49,422 bases of DNA, taken from JBJKSO01 sp046703825 (lineage in GTDB: Bacteria > Chloroflexota > Dormibacteria > Aeolococcales > Bog-877). This document shows, one piece after another, positions 24,309-32,270 of this stretch (its first letter is position 1; each line of letters opens with the position of its first letter). Location: NCBI GenBank assembly GCA_046703825.1, contig JBJKSO010000102.1, forward strand, positions 1-49,422. Direction: 5' to 3'. The notes under the pieces are model-generated. The model was not told where the DNA came from, did no database searches, and was given only the letters and a program-made list of their open reading frames with translations. A program made the translations under genes and the position numbers.

Positions 24309-24382
24309 CGGCCCGTAGCTCAGCCGGTTAGAGCGGGGTTCTTATAAAACTCAGGTCGTGGGTTCGAGTCCCACCGGGCCGA
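24309..24382 (+). tRNA. tRNA-Ile (anticodon UAU)
   Basis: Complete cloverleaf: acceptor CGGCCCG/CGGGCCG, T8-A9, D arm GCTC/GAGC with a 9-nt loop, anticodon stem GGGTT/AACTC (one G-U pair) with loop CTTATAA, variable AGGTC, and T arm GTGGG/CCCAC with loop TTCGAGT. Anticodon bases 34-36 are TAT, reading AUA. The isoleucine identity elements known from E. coli are all present: A73, C4-G69, U12-A23, G29-C41, A37 and A38. The 3' CCA is not encoded. Most bacteria read AUA with a CAU-anticodon tRNA modified to lysidine, so a genomic UAU gene is uncommon. Confidence 0.93.
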
Positions 24383-24503
24383 CCGGCACTTCGGGTGCTG
24401 GCTCTGGCCAAACGCAGGCTCTGTGTCTGGGGCTGAAGAGGGCCGCCGAGCCGGGAGGACCCACCTGGCTTCGCCCTGGAGGCTCAGCGTAGGAGTCGCG
24501 AAC

Positions 24504-24546
24504 GTCTAGATGCGCGCCCGCCTGATGGCGAAGCGCGCATCTAGAC
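24504..24546. repeat. 43-nt inverted repeat with 13-bp perfect arms
   Basis: Left arm 24504-24516 (GTCTAGATGCGCG) is the exact reverse complement of 24534-24546. Between them CGCC and GGCG (24519-24522 and 24527-24530) can extend the hairpin around a TGAT loop, leaving a small internal bulge. No U-tract follows on either strand, so it is not a standard intrinsic terminator. It stands 122 nt after tRNA-Ile(UAU) and 90 nt past the end of the Tad-like operon. It may be a bidirectional terminator, a dispersed palindrome or a site for a dimeric protein. The remaining bases of 24383-24635 show no gene. Confidence 0.75.
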
Positions 24547-24635
24547 CCCTCGGTGGTGCCTCTGCGAGGAGCTCGCCGCTGGTTGCGGCCGGGACTTCAA
24601 CCAGGAGTCGAAGTCGTCATCCAGTTTGTTCCGAG

Positions 24636-25130
24636 CTATTCCACGTAGTCGACGGCCGTCGCCACGATAGTTGGTGGCCCGAAGAAGAACCCGCCAGAGC
24701 CGGAAAATGGGAGGGACACAGTGATCCTGCATCCGGTCGGGCTTCCCAGACTGGCGGGTCCGGTCACGGCGTAGTCGCCGAGAGTGGTCGTGGTGATCGA
24801 GGCGGCGTACGGTCCGGCCGCCGCCCGAGCGGCGGTAACCATCCCGGACGGCGCAGTTCCACCGCACTGCGGCGCATTGGTAGTTGACGAGTAGTTGGAG
24901 ACAACGACGGCCCAGCGAGCTGCAGCCTGCGCGGCCTGGTTGGCCACCTGAACTTCGAACACGTACATCACCGCCATCACCAGGCCCACCATCGCAGCGA
25001 AAAATATGGGAGCGACTAGGGCGAACTCGACCATTGTCGCCCCCTTCTCATTCCGGTGAGCCCACCTCATCACCGGCGCAGGAAACCGCCACACTCGCAA
25101 CGCTCGGATAGGTGGCGGCACAGCGCCCAT
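24636..25130 (-). CDS. TadE-like pseudopilin/secreted protein (second copy)
   Basis: A 164-residue protein. After about 30 basic residues comes the TadE-type processing region E-K-G-A-T-M-V-E-F-A-L-V-A-P, with the conserved Glu at +5-like position, running into a hydrophobic helix, then an extracytoplasmic domain of small polar residues containing two Cys. The ATG at 25130 overlaps the stop of the upstream TadE gene as TGATG, so the two are coupled. An ATG at 25073 is possible for a shorter product. Last gene of the four-gene Tad-like operon. Minor pseudopilin function is inferred from the family. Confidence 0.8.
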   Translation of the reverse strand: MGAVPPPIRALRVWRFPAPVMRWAHRNEKGATMVEFALVAPIFFAAMVGLVMAVMYVFEVQVANQAAQAAARWAVVVSNYSSTTNAPQCGGTAPSGMVTAARAAAGPYAASITTTTLGDYAVTGPASLGSPTGCRITVSLPFSGSGGFFFGPPTIVATAVDYVE

Positions 25131-25543
25131 CACCCGATGTACCCGGTCGCAGTCGCCGCTATGTGGACCGGTGATGGAAAGACCGGGGTGAGAAGCGGCA
25201 TCGCACACGAGACCACCACCTGCTGGTAGGAGCCTGAGGTGGCCGGAATCGTCACCGTGAGGTCCCCGCTCGGGCAGGTCAGCGGTCCTGACCCAGCGTT
25301 GTTGCTGGCAACCACCTGTAGCTCCGACGCACTGTAGCCGGAGCTGTTATTGGATGCGTACAGGGCCGCTTGCCTCGCCGCATCAGCCATCTGGATGCCT
25401 ATGAAATAGGCGCGTGCTAGGTCGCAACCCCCCGCGATCAGCAGAAGCAGCAACGGAAACGCGAGAGCAAACTCGACCAGGCTCTGCCCGCGCTGCCGGG
25501 CAGCACCTCGACGCTTCCTAAGACGTCTCTGTGGATACGGCAC
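25130..25543 (-). CDS. TadE-like pseudopilin/secreted protein (first copy)
   Basis: A 137-residue protein with a strongly basic N-terminus (Q-R-R-L-R-K-R-R), the TadE motif R-G-Q-S-L-V-E-F-A-L-A-F-P, one membrane helix and an extracytoplasmic region with two Cys. In tight-adherence systems TadE is cleaved by a prepilin peptidase and helps assemble Flp pili. No prepilin peptidase, ATPase or platform gene is in this window. GTG start 1 nt after the stop of the TadG-like gene; coupled to the second TadE gene. Confidence 0.82.
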   Translation of the reverse strand: MPYPQRRLRKRRGAARQRGQSLVEFALAFPLLLLLIAGGCDLARAYFIGIQMADAARQAALYASNNSSGYSASELQVVASNNAGSGPLTCPSGDLTVTIPATSGSYQQVVVSCAMPLLTPVFPSPVHIAATATGYIG

Positions 25544-25544
25544 G

Positions 25545-26645
25545 TTATTGATAAAGGACCACGGTGGGCGGCAAGTAGCCTGACGGCGGTTGGGTCAGAC
25601 ACGACGAGTTCGTGCAATACCCGAGCCCAGCTGCCGATGGCGCCAGCGCAACTACCTGAGCGGTCCAGTCAGTGCTCGCGGGGGCCTGGTAATTGGAGCA
25701 GGGAGCAAGAAGTTTCAGTGCGACGAAGCCGCTTACGTCCAGCACCAGACCGGTACCGCTGCCGGAAGACCCATCGACGACGGGAGCGATGACTGGCGTC
25801 CCCGCTGCGCAGTCTGCCTGCAGCATGGCCGTCGGCTCCTGCCCAATGGTGTTGCCCCCCGACGAAAGCGTGGTGCCTGGAGTTAGCGGGTAGCTACTCG
25901 GATTGTGTAGATACCCCTTGAAGTCGTTGGACGTAATTCCGGACTGGCCACACGATGCGTTGGTGTTCCACGAGTTGGAGCGGAAGGTAATGATATCGCC
26001 GGGAGATATTTGCTGTTGCGCGGGGTTCCCATTGGACAATCCGCAGTCGTACCAAATGGCATAAGGGGCGAAGTTGTTGGCCCCTTGGCCGACGCTGTCA
26101 ACAACAGTGAACAGGGAGGTTCCCTGACCCCCTTCACGCCCTGACCCGATATTCACGATTGGGAGAAGGAAGGTGGAGTGTGCATCTGCAACCTTGACTT
26201 GGACTCCCTCAGGTGCCTGGGAACTCCAACCATTCTGGGACGTGCAGAAGGTGCTAGCACTTGGCGACGTGGCGATCGGTTGCATGACGGTTCCGGAAAT
26301 TGTGGTGTAGTCGACTGCGGAGATTGTGGTGGCTCGACCCTGAGCGGCCGCCGCGGCTGTTGCAGATGTCTGTGCTGCAGTTTCGATCTGGGCGTTCGTG
26401 TAGGGCAATACCGCTTGCTTGTTGATGGTGCAGGCGGTGAAGTCCTGCGCCAACATCCGAGCGCCCGCGTCGGAACCTGTGTCCGCTGCCGCTTGCAGAG
26501 CACGCTGATCGACGAATGCTCGGCCGATGTCCAGGCTCATGCCGGCGACTGCGATGAGTGCCACGGCGGATAGCGCCAGCAGTGGGATTATTTGACCCGT
26601 TTGGCCACGTGGCGACCTTCGCGGGATTAGGTTGCGGTGCCTCAT
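25545..26645 (-). CDS. TadG-like protein, downstream paralogue
   Basis: A 366-residue protein. The N-terminus is of the Tad/TadG type: R-G-Q-T-G-Q-I-I-P-L-L-A-L-S-A-V-A-L (residues about 14-31), a membrane helix, then D-I-G-R-A-F-V-D-Q-R-A-L-Q-A-A-A-D-T, the conserved block of Flp pilus-assembly TadE/G-like proteins. The remaining 300 residues are a Ser/Thr/Gly-rich extracytoplasmic domain with several Cys (A-C-T-I-N, Y-D-C-G-L-S, A-S-C-G-Q, A-D-C-A-A, C-S-N-Y). I see no von Willebrand A motif. It is clearly paralogous to the gene at 26788. Base composition is visibly less GC-rich than in neighbouring housekeeping genes. Confidence 0.8.
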   Translation of the reverse strand: MRHRNLIPRRSPRGQTGQIIPLLALSAVALIAVAGMSLDIGRAFVDQRALQAAADTGSDAGARMLAQDFTACTINKQAVLPYTNAQIETAAQTSATAAAAAQGRATTISAVDYTTISGTVMQPIATSPSASTFCTSQNGWSSQAPEGVQVKVADAHSTFLLPIVNIGSGREGGQGTSLFTVVDSVGQGANNFAPYAIWYDCGLSNGNPAQQQISPGDIITFRSNSWNTNASCGQSGITSNDFKGYLHNPSSYPLTPGTTLSSGGNTIGQEPTAMLQADCAAGTPVIAPVVDGSSGSGTGLVLDVSGFVALKLLAPCSNYQAPASTDWTAQVVALAPSAAGLGYCTNSSCLTQPPSGYLPPTVVLYQ

Positions 26646-26787
26646 CTACTTCTCAAACCCGCAGCTTGCAGCATCCACCCACTCCCCTACCTAACGAATA
26701 GGTAAAAATTCTGCAACAGATTCTAGCGTCGTCCAGTGGGGCACGGACTCGCAGGCCTGGAGCTTTCATCTCAAAGTCAGCTGGAGG

Positions 26788-27861
26788 CTACTGAAATAGT
26801 TCAACAAAGGTCATCCCGCCCGGCGCGTTCCAAGGACACGAGCTACTGCGTACTACAAGGCAGACACCGTAACCGCTGTTCGGGCCGGTGGGGTTCACCA
26901 CTGTCCCCACCAGTGCGGAGGGGCAGTTGGAAGTGGTGATCTGGATGGTCGCCACTCCCAGCGCGTGGAAGCTATAGCCACTTCCGGTCCCCACTAGGGA
27001 ATCGATGACCGGCACGGTGACGGTTTGGCCGACCCCTACGGATGACGGCCAACTGCTGCAGGAGGAGCCGGAGCCGGTGAGACTGCCACCCGTTCCGGGC
27101 ACGGCGATGGGATCGGGAGTTGGGCTCGTAAGCAAGCCCTTGAAGTTGGATGAGCCGGCCACCGCGTTGGGGCCACAGGTGTCTTGGGTGGCCCAGTTGG
27201 TACCCTCCAGGGTCACCGAGTCGCCGACCGCCAGCGGTGGAGTGCCGCTGAGGCCGCAGTCCAAGTACCAGGCGGTGAACGGGGCGTAGGTGGCTTCGTC
27301 CACCAGTCCAAACACCGCGACTGACTTGGCTGTCTCGGTCGCAGAGGTGATGCCTATCAGGCGGAGCAACGTGGTCCCATGTTGGTCCGAGGCTCCCGTC
27401 TCCACTCCGGTCGGCCCGGACCACTCCCAGGCTTCGTCCGCAGAATTGTACGAACATAGCGACGCGCTGTAACTTGCCACTGGACTGACGATGGAGTAGC
27501 TGGTGGCGGAGGTCACGTCCACGAAGTTGACTACGGGCGCTCCCGTCGCGTGGCCTTGCTCCGCGGTGGCACTGGCCACCTGGCCCAGGACAGCGCTGTC
27601 GATTGCAGCCGACGAAAAGGGAAGCGTGGCAGGAGTCTGGCTCGGCGGCGTTGAGATACAGGCGTTGTAGTCCTGCCTCAACATTGTGGCTCCGGCGGTG
27701 GACGCCGTGTCGGTGCCAGCCTGCAGCGCCCGCTGGTCAACGAAATCCCTGCCCACGTCCACGCTGAGGCCGGTAATGGCCACCAGCGCAACCAGAGCGA
27801 GCCCTGCGATAACCGCAACTTGACCGCTGTCGCGCCTCGGGTAACGATGGCCGCGTATCAA
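26788..27861 (-). CDS. TadG-like protein, upstream paralogue
   Basis: A 357-residue protein starting at TTG 27861, 8-9 nt after GAGGAG; the frame runs open to 27921. The N-terminal block S-G-Q-V-A-V-I-A-G-L-A-L-V-A-L, membrane helix and D-V-G-R-D-F-V-D-Q-R-A-L-Q-A-G-T-D-T match the Tad/TadG family. Downstream it shares with its paralogue the landmarks R-Q-D-Y-N-A-C, Y-L-D-C-G-L-S, W-A-T-Q-D-T-C-G and S-N-F-K-G-L-L-T-S-P. First gene of the Tad-like operon. The 142 nt before the next gene are AT-rich for this genome and may hold a promoter. Confidence 0.8.
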   Translation of the reverse strand: MIRGHRYPRRDSGQVAVIAGLALVALVAITGLSVDVGRDFVDQRALQAGTDTASTAGATMLRQDYNACISTPPSQTPATLPFSSAAIDSAVLGQVASATAEQGHATGAPVVNFVDVTSATSYSIVSPVASYSASLCSYNSADEAWEWSGPTGVETGASDQHGTTLLRLIGITSATETAKSVAVFGLVDEATYAPFTAWYLDCGLSGTPPLAVGDSVTLEGTNWATQDTCGPNAVAGSSNFKGLLTSPTPDPIAVPGTGGSLTGSGSSCSSWPSSVGVGQTVTVPVIDSLVGTGSGYSFHALGVATIQITTSNCPSALVGTVVNPTGPNSGYGVCLVVRSSSCPWNAPGGMTFVELFQ

Positions 27862-28151
27862 GACCGTGGACTCCTCATGGCGAGCTCGACCAGCAGGGTG
27901 CCTGACAGCGCCCCCCGCCATTTCGGATCAAGGTAAGCGGGCGCGTTCGGGGCGTTTGTGGGTTGTTGCGGGCACGTCTCCGAAAATTCAGTCGCAAAGC
28001 GGTCGGAGCTTGCGCTGGCGACTGGATGGTGTCGCGACGGAGGCGGGGCGCGTCAAGGCACCGGACTAGGACGGACTACCGGTAGCTGTCCAGACGGACG
28101 GCGCGGCTAGGGTCAGGGAACCTCGGGACGGTCGATGATCCTCAGCCATGA

Positions 28152-28475
28152 ACCGGGCTGGGAGCGTTCAGCGGGTGGCTGCTACCGCTGTCCCACTCGG
28201 CGGTCGGCTGGGGTGTGGGCGCAGTCGCGCTGGCGGCTGCTGCCGGCACCCTGCTGGTCATCCCCACAGGAGCCGAACTCCCCATCATCCTGGGCCTGCT
28301 AGCCCTCGGGTTTCCGGCTGGCGTCACCGGTGCACTGCTCATATCGCTGCCGGCCCTTAGCCTGGCCTCGATGGCTATGGTCGGTCGCGCCCTCTCGTGG
28401 CGGGTGACGGCCACCATGGCTGGCGCCGTCGCAGTTTTGGCGCTGGCCTCGGGAGGTTTGGTCGCGATCTTGTGA
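28152..28475 (+). pseudogene. C-terminal remnant of an ArsP-type permease
   Basis: After the TGA at 28149 the frame runs 107 codons as a hydrophobic protein: G-W-L-L-P-L-S-H-S-A-V-G-W, then P-T-G-A-E-L-P-I-I-L-G-L-L-A-L-G, G-V-T-G-A-L-L-I-S-L-P-A-L-S-L and R-A-L-S-W-R-V-T-A-T. This order matches the last two to three helices of predicted permeases of the ArsP (DUF318) family, including the 'T-x-A-E-[VL]-P' and 'P-A-L-S-L' positions. The N-terminal two-thirds is not found upstream, where the Tad-like operon begins on the other strand. A GTG at 28215 could express an 86-residue piece, but a truncated relic is more likely. Confidence 0.55.
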
Positions 28476-29222
28476 TCTGGCGGTAAGAGGTCGGGCTTAA
28501 GCCGCGTACGGCCAGACGTGTCCAGCTCCACCCCGCTCGTGGTGGCCGCGAGGGCAGGGTACCTCGGCACGGAGCGGCGCACTCGCTCGACAGCCCAGCT
28601 GCCGCCAATACGCCACTGATCAAGGGGATGGCAGACGCAACGCAGATAGCTGCGATGGCCCTCCAAGCGCCCCGCAGCCAGTCGACGGTGAGACGTCGGG
28701 AGACGACCGCCGCCGGGAGACAGCCCATGCCGACAAAGCGACTGCGACTATGACTGCAGCCACCCGAGCAGTCCCGTCTGCGGCTTCGAGTCCAAGGGCA
28801 GCAGGACGGCCCCACGCCGAGACCGGCAGCGGCCAAGCGCTCCGTCGGCGGGGCCACGCCTACTCTGCGGCCGCGGCGGCTGATCCAATCGGCCCGGCCC
28901 ACTTGCGCTAAGACCGAAGTTGACCCGCAGCCACGTTGCCGAGCGGATCGGTCGGCTCTGCGACCAAACAGACCTGCTCCCGGGGTCTTCAGGTGCACGC
29001 CTACGAGTGCACCGAAGCAAGATCGAGTCTGGCTGCGGCAGCGGATGGAGCTTGCGGCTAATGCACACGGCAGAATCCGGCGGTTCGTGACCGCGGAATG
29101 CTTGCCGAGCGCGGTTGGCGGCCCCTACCATTTCGGGCTCGTGGCGGGCTGCTCTGCCGCCCGACACCACCGTAACCTCCCTGAGCGGCAAGACTCGGGA
29201 GCGGCCACCGAAGGAGGGGCGC
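28476..29222. other. 747-nt stretch without a convincing gene
   Basis: Open frames here are short, carry no conserved motif and mostly contradict each other's codon usage. A minus-strand frame around 28780-28550 encodes one hydrophobic stretch (A-I-C-V-A-S-A-I-P-L-I-S-G-V) but is otherwise low in information and may be decayed coding DNA. Together with the permease remnant before it, the region looks like an eroded locus. Confidence 0.5.
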
Positions 29223-29657
29223 ATGGTCAAAGGGTTCAAGAACTTTCTAATGCAAGGCGACCTGATCGTGATCGCCGTGGGTTTGGTCATTTCGCTTGGC
29301 TTCAGCACGCTGATCAAGGCTTTCACCGACAGCATCATCACGCCTCTGATCAACGCGGTTGCCGGCGGGGGGGCGGCTGGACGGGGAGTTGGTTGGACAC
29401 TCAACGGTCAGCGGGTGGAGGTGGGCGCCTTCATCGGCGCGCTGGTCTACTTCGTCATCTTCATGGCAGTGGTCTACTTCGTGATCGTCGTCCCCTATCG
29501 CAGCTACATGCGCAAGCGCGGAAAGACGGTCTTCGGCGACCCACCACCGACCAAGACCTGCCCCAAGTGCAAGTCGGGAGATCTGCCGATCGATGCCACT
29601 CGGTGTCTCCACTGCACCACCGACCTGACCTCGGAGGGCTCCCCAGTTCCGTCCTGA
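29223..29657 (+). CDS. mscL: Large-conductance mechanosensitive channel with C-terminal zinc ribbon
   Basis: A 144-residue channel releasing osmolytes during hypo-osmotic shock. The N-terminus M-V-K-G-F-K-N-F-L-M-Q-G-D, the first helix (about residues 13-45, I-A-V-G-L-V-I) and the second (about 68-92) are classic MscL. Instead of only the short C-terminal helix, it has a zinc-ribbon-like module with C113-P-K-C116 and C128-L-H-C131. The ATG follows GGAGGGG. The frame is open to 29115, but those residues are not MscL-like. It is isolated between the eroded region and a small CxxC protein. Confidence 0.92.
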   Translation: MVKGFKNFLMQGDLIVIAVGLVISLGFSTLIKAFTDSIITPLINAVAGGGAAGRGVGWTLNGQRVEVGAFIGALVYFVIFMAVVYFVIVVPYRSYMRKRGKTVFGDPPPTKTCPKCKSGDLPIDATRCLHCTTDLTSEGSPVPS

Positions 29658-29824
29658 CGTAGTACGAGCGCCTGACCGGGTACGGCCGATGAACCAGGTG
29701 GGCACCAAGTCACAGTGCTGTCTCGGCGAAGGCACAGCCAGCACCAAGCGACCTGGCCTGTAATGCAGCCACGGGGCCCGATTGCTTCGCCCCGGTTGAT
29801 ACCAGCATTGCAGGAGTCAAGCCG

Positions 29825-30034
29825 ATGGAAGTGGCCGCCTACGAGAACAACACCGGTGCGCTGGTGCCGGAGAACGGCGTGTGGCTGAGCGAAGCGCACC
29901 TGCACGCCGTTGACATCAAGCTGCGCCAGGGCGAAACCTTTCCGGTCTGCCGGGAGTGCCAGCAGGCCGTAGCATGGAGACGCGAGATCCCACCGCCTGG
30001 TGCGGCGCGCTCCTGGAGAGCGCTGTTTGGCTGA
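29825..30034 (+). CDS. Small CxxC protein
   Basis: A 69-residue soluble protein (M-E-V-A-A-Y-E-N-N-T-G...) with one Cys pair, V-C-R-E-C, inside a G-E-T-F-P-V-C-R-E-C-Q-Q-A-V-A-W stretch that looks like half of a small metal-binding knuckle. AGGAG lies 8 nt before the ATG, which supports translation. Function unknown. The 167 nt upstream contain no other gene; the 200 nt downstream also appear non-coding. Confidence 0.6.
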   Translation: MEVAAYENNTGALVPENGVWLSEAHLHAVDIKLRQGETFPVCRECQQAVAWRREIPPPGAARSWRALFG

Positions 30035-30234
30035 GCACCCCCGGTGTCTGCAGCCCACCACCTTGACCAAGCCCAAGCGGGTTCGGCGAAGTGTTCGGCT
30101 CAGGCGCGGCGGTCGCTACCATCGGCGGAAGTGGTCGCTGTCGCTCTGTGCTGTGCAACCCAGTTGGGCGCGGTACTGGCCCGGCGGGGGCTGGGCCGCT
30201 GCACGCTGCAGCCACCTGAGTTGGGGGCAGAGGT

Positions 30235-30828
30235 GTGACCCGGGTCTACCTGGAGTCCGGAAAACGGTGGGTGTTTGCCGCGGCTGTTGACTGGCCCGGC
30301 TGGTGCCGCCGGGGCCGTGGCGAGGATGCCGCCCTGGAAACCCTGCTCAACTACATCGAGCGCTACCGGCAAGTGGTGGGGCCAGAGTTCAACCCGAGCC
30401 CTCCCGAAGTGATTGGCCGAGTCGACGGCGGCATGATGGTCGACTTCGGTGCACCGGGGGTGATCGGACCTTGGGATCTGGAGCCACCGGAACCTGAGGA
30501 GGCGTCCGCGCTGGCCACGGTGCTGGAGGCCAGCTGGGCCGCTTTCGATCAAGTGGTCGCGGGCGCTCCGAAGCTGCTGCGCAAAGGACCCCGTGGCGGC
30601 GGGCGAGATCGGGACGGCATCGTGGAACACGTGGCCGAGGGCGAGCGCTCCTACGCCGGGCGGATCGGCCTTCGCCTCCCCAAGAGCACCCCCTGGCCGG
30701 AGCGCCGGGTTCAGTTGGGGGCGGCGCTGCGGTCGGGGTCCGCGGGAGCCTGGCCCACCCGCTACGCCTACCGCAGGATCGCCTGGCACATCCTCGACCA
30801 CGCCTGGGAAGTCGAGGATCGCTCCTGA
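30235..30828 (+). CDS. DinB-like hypothetical protein
   Basis: A 197-residue soluble protein. The C-terminal part has His residues spaced as in DinB/YfiT-like four-helix bundles: I-V-E-H-V-A-E-G-E (about residue 130) and R-I-A-W-H-I-L-D-H-A-W-E (about 183-194). These could form a metal site. The N-terminal 80 residues (W-V-F-A-A-A-V-D-W-P-G-W) look like the short HicB-like or DUF-type strand-helix domain found before such bundles, but I cannot name it. GTG start after GGGGG. Not obviously in an operon. Confidence 0.65.
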   Translation: MTRVYLESGKRWVFAAAVDWPGWCRRGRGEDAALETLLNYIERYRQVVGPEFNPSPPEVIGRVDGGMMVDFGAPGVIGPWDLEPPEPEEASALATVLEASWAAFDQVVAGAPKLLRKGPRGGGRDRDGIVEHVAEGERSYAGRIGLRLPKSTPWPERRVQLGAALRSGSAGAWPTRYAYRRIAWHILDHAWEVEDRS

Positions 30829-30864
30829 GCCATCCCCGACTTCCGGGTTCTGGTGCCCTGCGCG

Positions 30865-30870
30865 TAAGAT
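30865..30870 (+). promoter_or_regulatory. Putative -10 box upstream of icd
   Basis: TAAGAT, the same hexamer as before acnA, lies about 185 nt before the icd ATG and would give a long leader. The leader (about 30877-31055) contains no ORF I would defend. Confidence 0.3.
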
Positions 30871-31055
30871 CGAGACCGCACTGTTCAACTGGGGGTCAGA
30901 CGGGTTACGGAGCTGCTTCGAACTGAGCGGCCGCGCCGCCGTTGCCGACAAGCCTCGACTGCGGGCAATGGCCCCCGCCTTTTCCCCCTAACGGTCTCCC
31001 TGACTTCGTTCGTCGGCCCGTGGCCGGCTTGCCGCGTGGGGATTTAGGAGAGCGC

Positions 31056-32270
31056 ATGGCCAGGATTAAGGTCGCGGGTCCGGTGGTGGAGCTAGATGGC
31101 GACGAGATGACTCGGGTCATCTGGCACAAGATCCGGACAGAGCTGATCCTCTCCCACCTGGACGTCGAACTCCTCTACTACGACCTGGGCATCGAGAATC
31201 GCGACGCCACCGACGACCAGGTGACCGTGGACGCCGCCCGAGCCATCGCTAAGCACGGGGTCGGCGTCAAGTGCGCCACCATCACCCCCGACGAGGCGCG
31301 GGTGGCCGAGTTTGGCCTGAAGAGGATGTGGCGGTCTCCCAACGGCACCATCCGCAACATCCTGGGCGGCGTGATCTTCCGCGAGCCGATCGTGATCGAC
31401 AACGTGCCCCGGCTGGTGCCTAGTTGGAAGCGGCCGATCGTGATCGGCCGTCATGCCCACGGCGACCAGTACCGGGCCACTGACTTCGTGGTACCCAAGC
31501 CCGGACGGGTGACGATCACCTACACCCCGGACGACGGTTCGGAGGCCCGGAGCTATGAGGTGGCGCAGTTCGCCGCCGGCGGCGTCGTGATGGGTATGTA
31601 CAACTTCGACGAGTCGATCCGCGACTTCGCGCGCGCCTGCTTCCGCTATGGGCTGGCGCGCGACTACCCGGTCTACCTCTCCACCAAGAACACGATCCTC
31701 AAGGCATATGACGGGCGCTTCAAGGACCTTTTCGCCGAGGTCTTTGAGCAGGAGTTTCGCGGAGAGTTCGAGCAAGCCGGACTCACCTACGAGCACCGGC
31801 TGATCGACGACATGGTTGCCGCGGCGCTGAAGTGGGGGGGCGGGTACCTGTGGGCCTGCAAGAACTACGACGGCGACGTGCAGTCCGACGCCGTGGCCCA
31901 GGGATACGGGTCCTTGGGGCTGATGACCAGCGTGCTGCTGACGCCCAACGGCCAGGTCATGGAGGCGGAGGCGGCCCACGGGACCGTGACCCGACACTTC
32001 CGCCAGTACCAGCGCGGCGAGCCCACCTCCACCAACCCGATCGCCTCGATCTACGCCTGGACCCGCGGCCTCGCCCACCGCGCCCTGCTGGATGGCAACG
32101 AAGAGCTGCAGCGGTACTGCACCGCCCTGGAGCAGGTCTGCGTCGAGACCGTCGAGAGCGGTCAGATGACCAAGGACCTGGCGCTGCTGGTGGGTGGCGA
32201 ACAGCCCTTCCTGAGCACAGACGAATTCATGGCTGCCTTGGCTAGCCGACTGGACGCCAAGCTCGCCTGA
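31056..32270 (+). CDS. icd: NADP-dependent isocitrate dehydrogenase (eukaryote-like type)
   Basis: A 404-residue homodimeric-type IDH converting isocitrate to 2-oxoglutarate and CO2. The N-terminus V-V-E-L-D-G-D-E-M-T-R-V-I-W and the substrate motif S-P-N-G-T-I-R-N, Y-D-G-R-F-K-D, D-D-M-V-A-A-A-L-K, Y-D-G-D-V-Q-S-D and A-A-H-G-T-V-T-R-H all match the type II/eukaryotic IDH subfamily rather than the E. coli type. R-H-x-R-Q in the H-G-T-V-T-R-H-F-R-Q loop fits NADP preference. ATG 31056 has GGAG 5-8 nt upstream; the frame is open to 30942. Its own promoter is probable. It complements acnA at 5264 in the TCA cycle. Confidence 0.95.
   Translation: MARIKVAGPVVELDGDEMTRVIWHKIRTELILSHLDVELLYYDLGIENRDATDDQVTVDAARAIAKHGVGVKCATITPDEARVAEFGLKRMWRSPNGTIRNILGGVIFREPIVIDNVPRLVPSWKRPIVIGRHAHGDQYRATDFVVPKPGRVTITYTPDDGSEARSYEVAQFAAGGVVMGMYNFDESIRDFARACFRYGLARDYPVYLSTKNTILKAYDGRFKDLFAEVFEQEFRGEFEQAGLTYEHRLIDDMVAAALKWGGGYLWACKNYDGDVQSDAVAQGYGSLGLMTSVLLTPNGQVMEAEAAHGTVTRHFRQYQRGEPTSTNPIASIYAWTRGLAHRALLDGNEELQRYCTALEQVCVETVESGQMTKDLALLVGGEQPFLSTDEFMAALASRLDAKLA

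Noticed and set aside
28550..28780. Hydrophobic minus-strand frame next to the permease relic
   Set aside because: One short helix-like stretch without start signal or continuation; more likely decayed or chance sequence.
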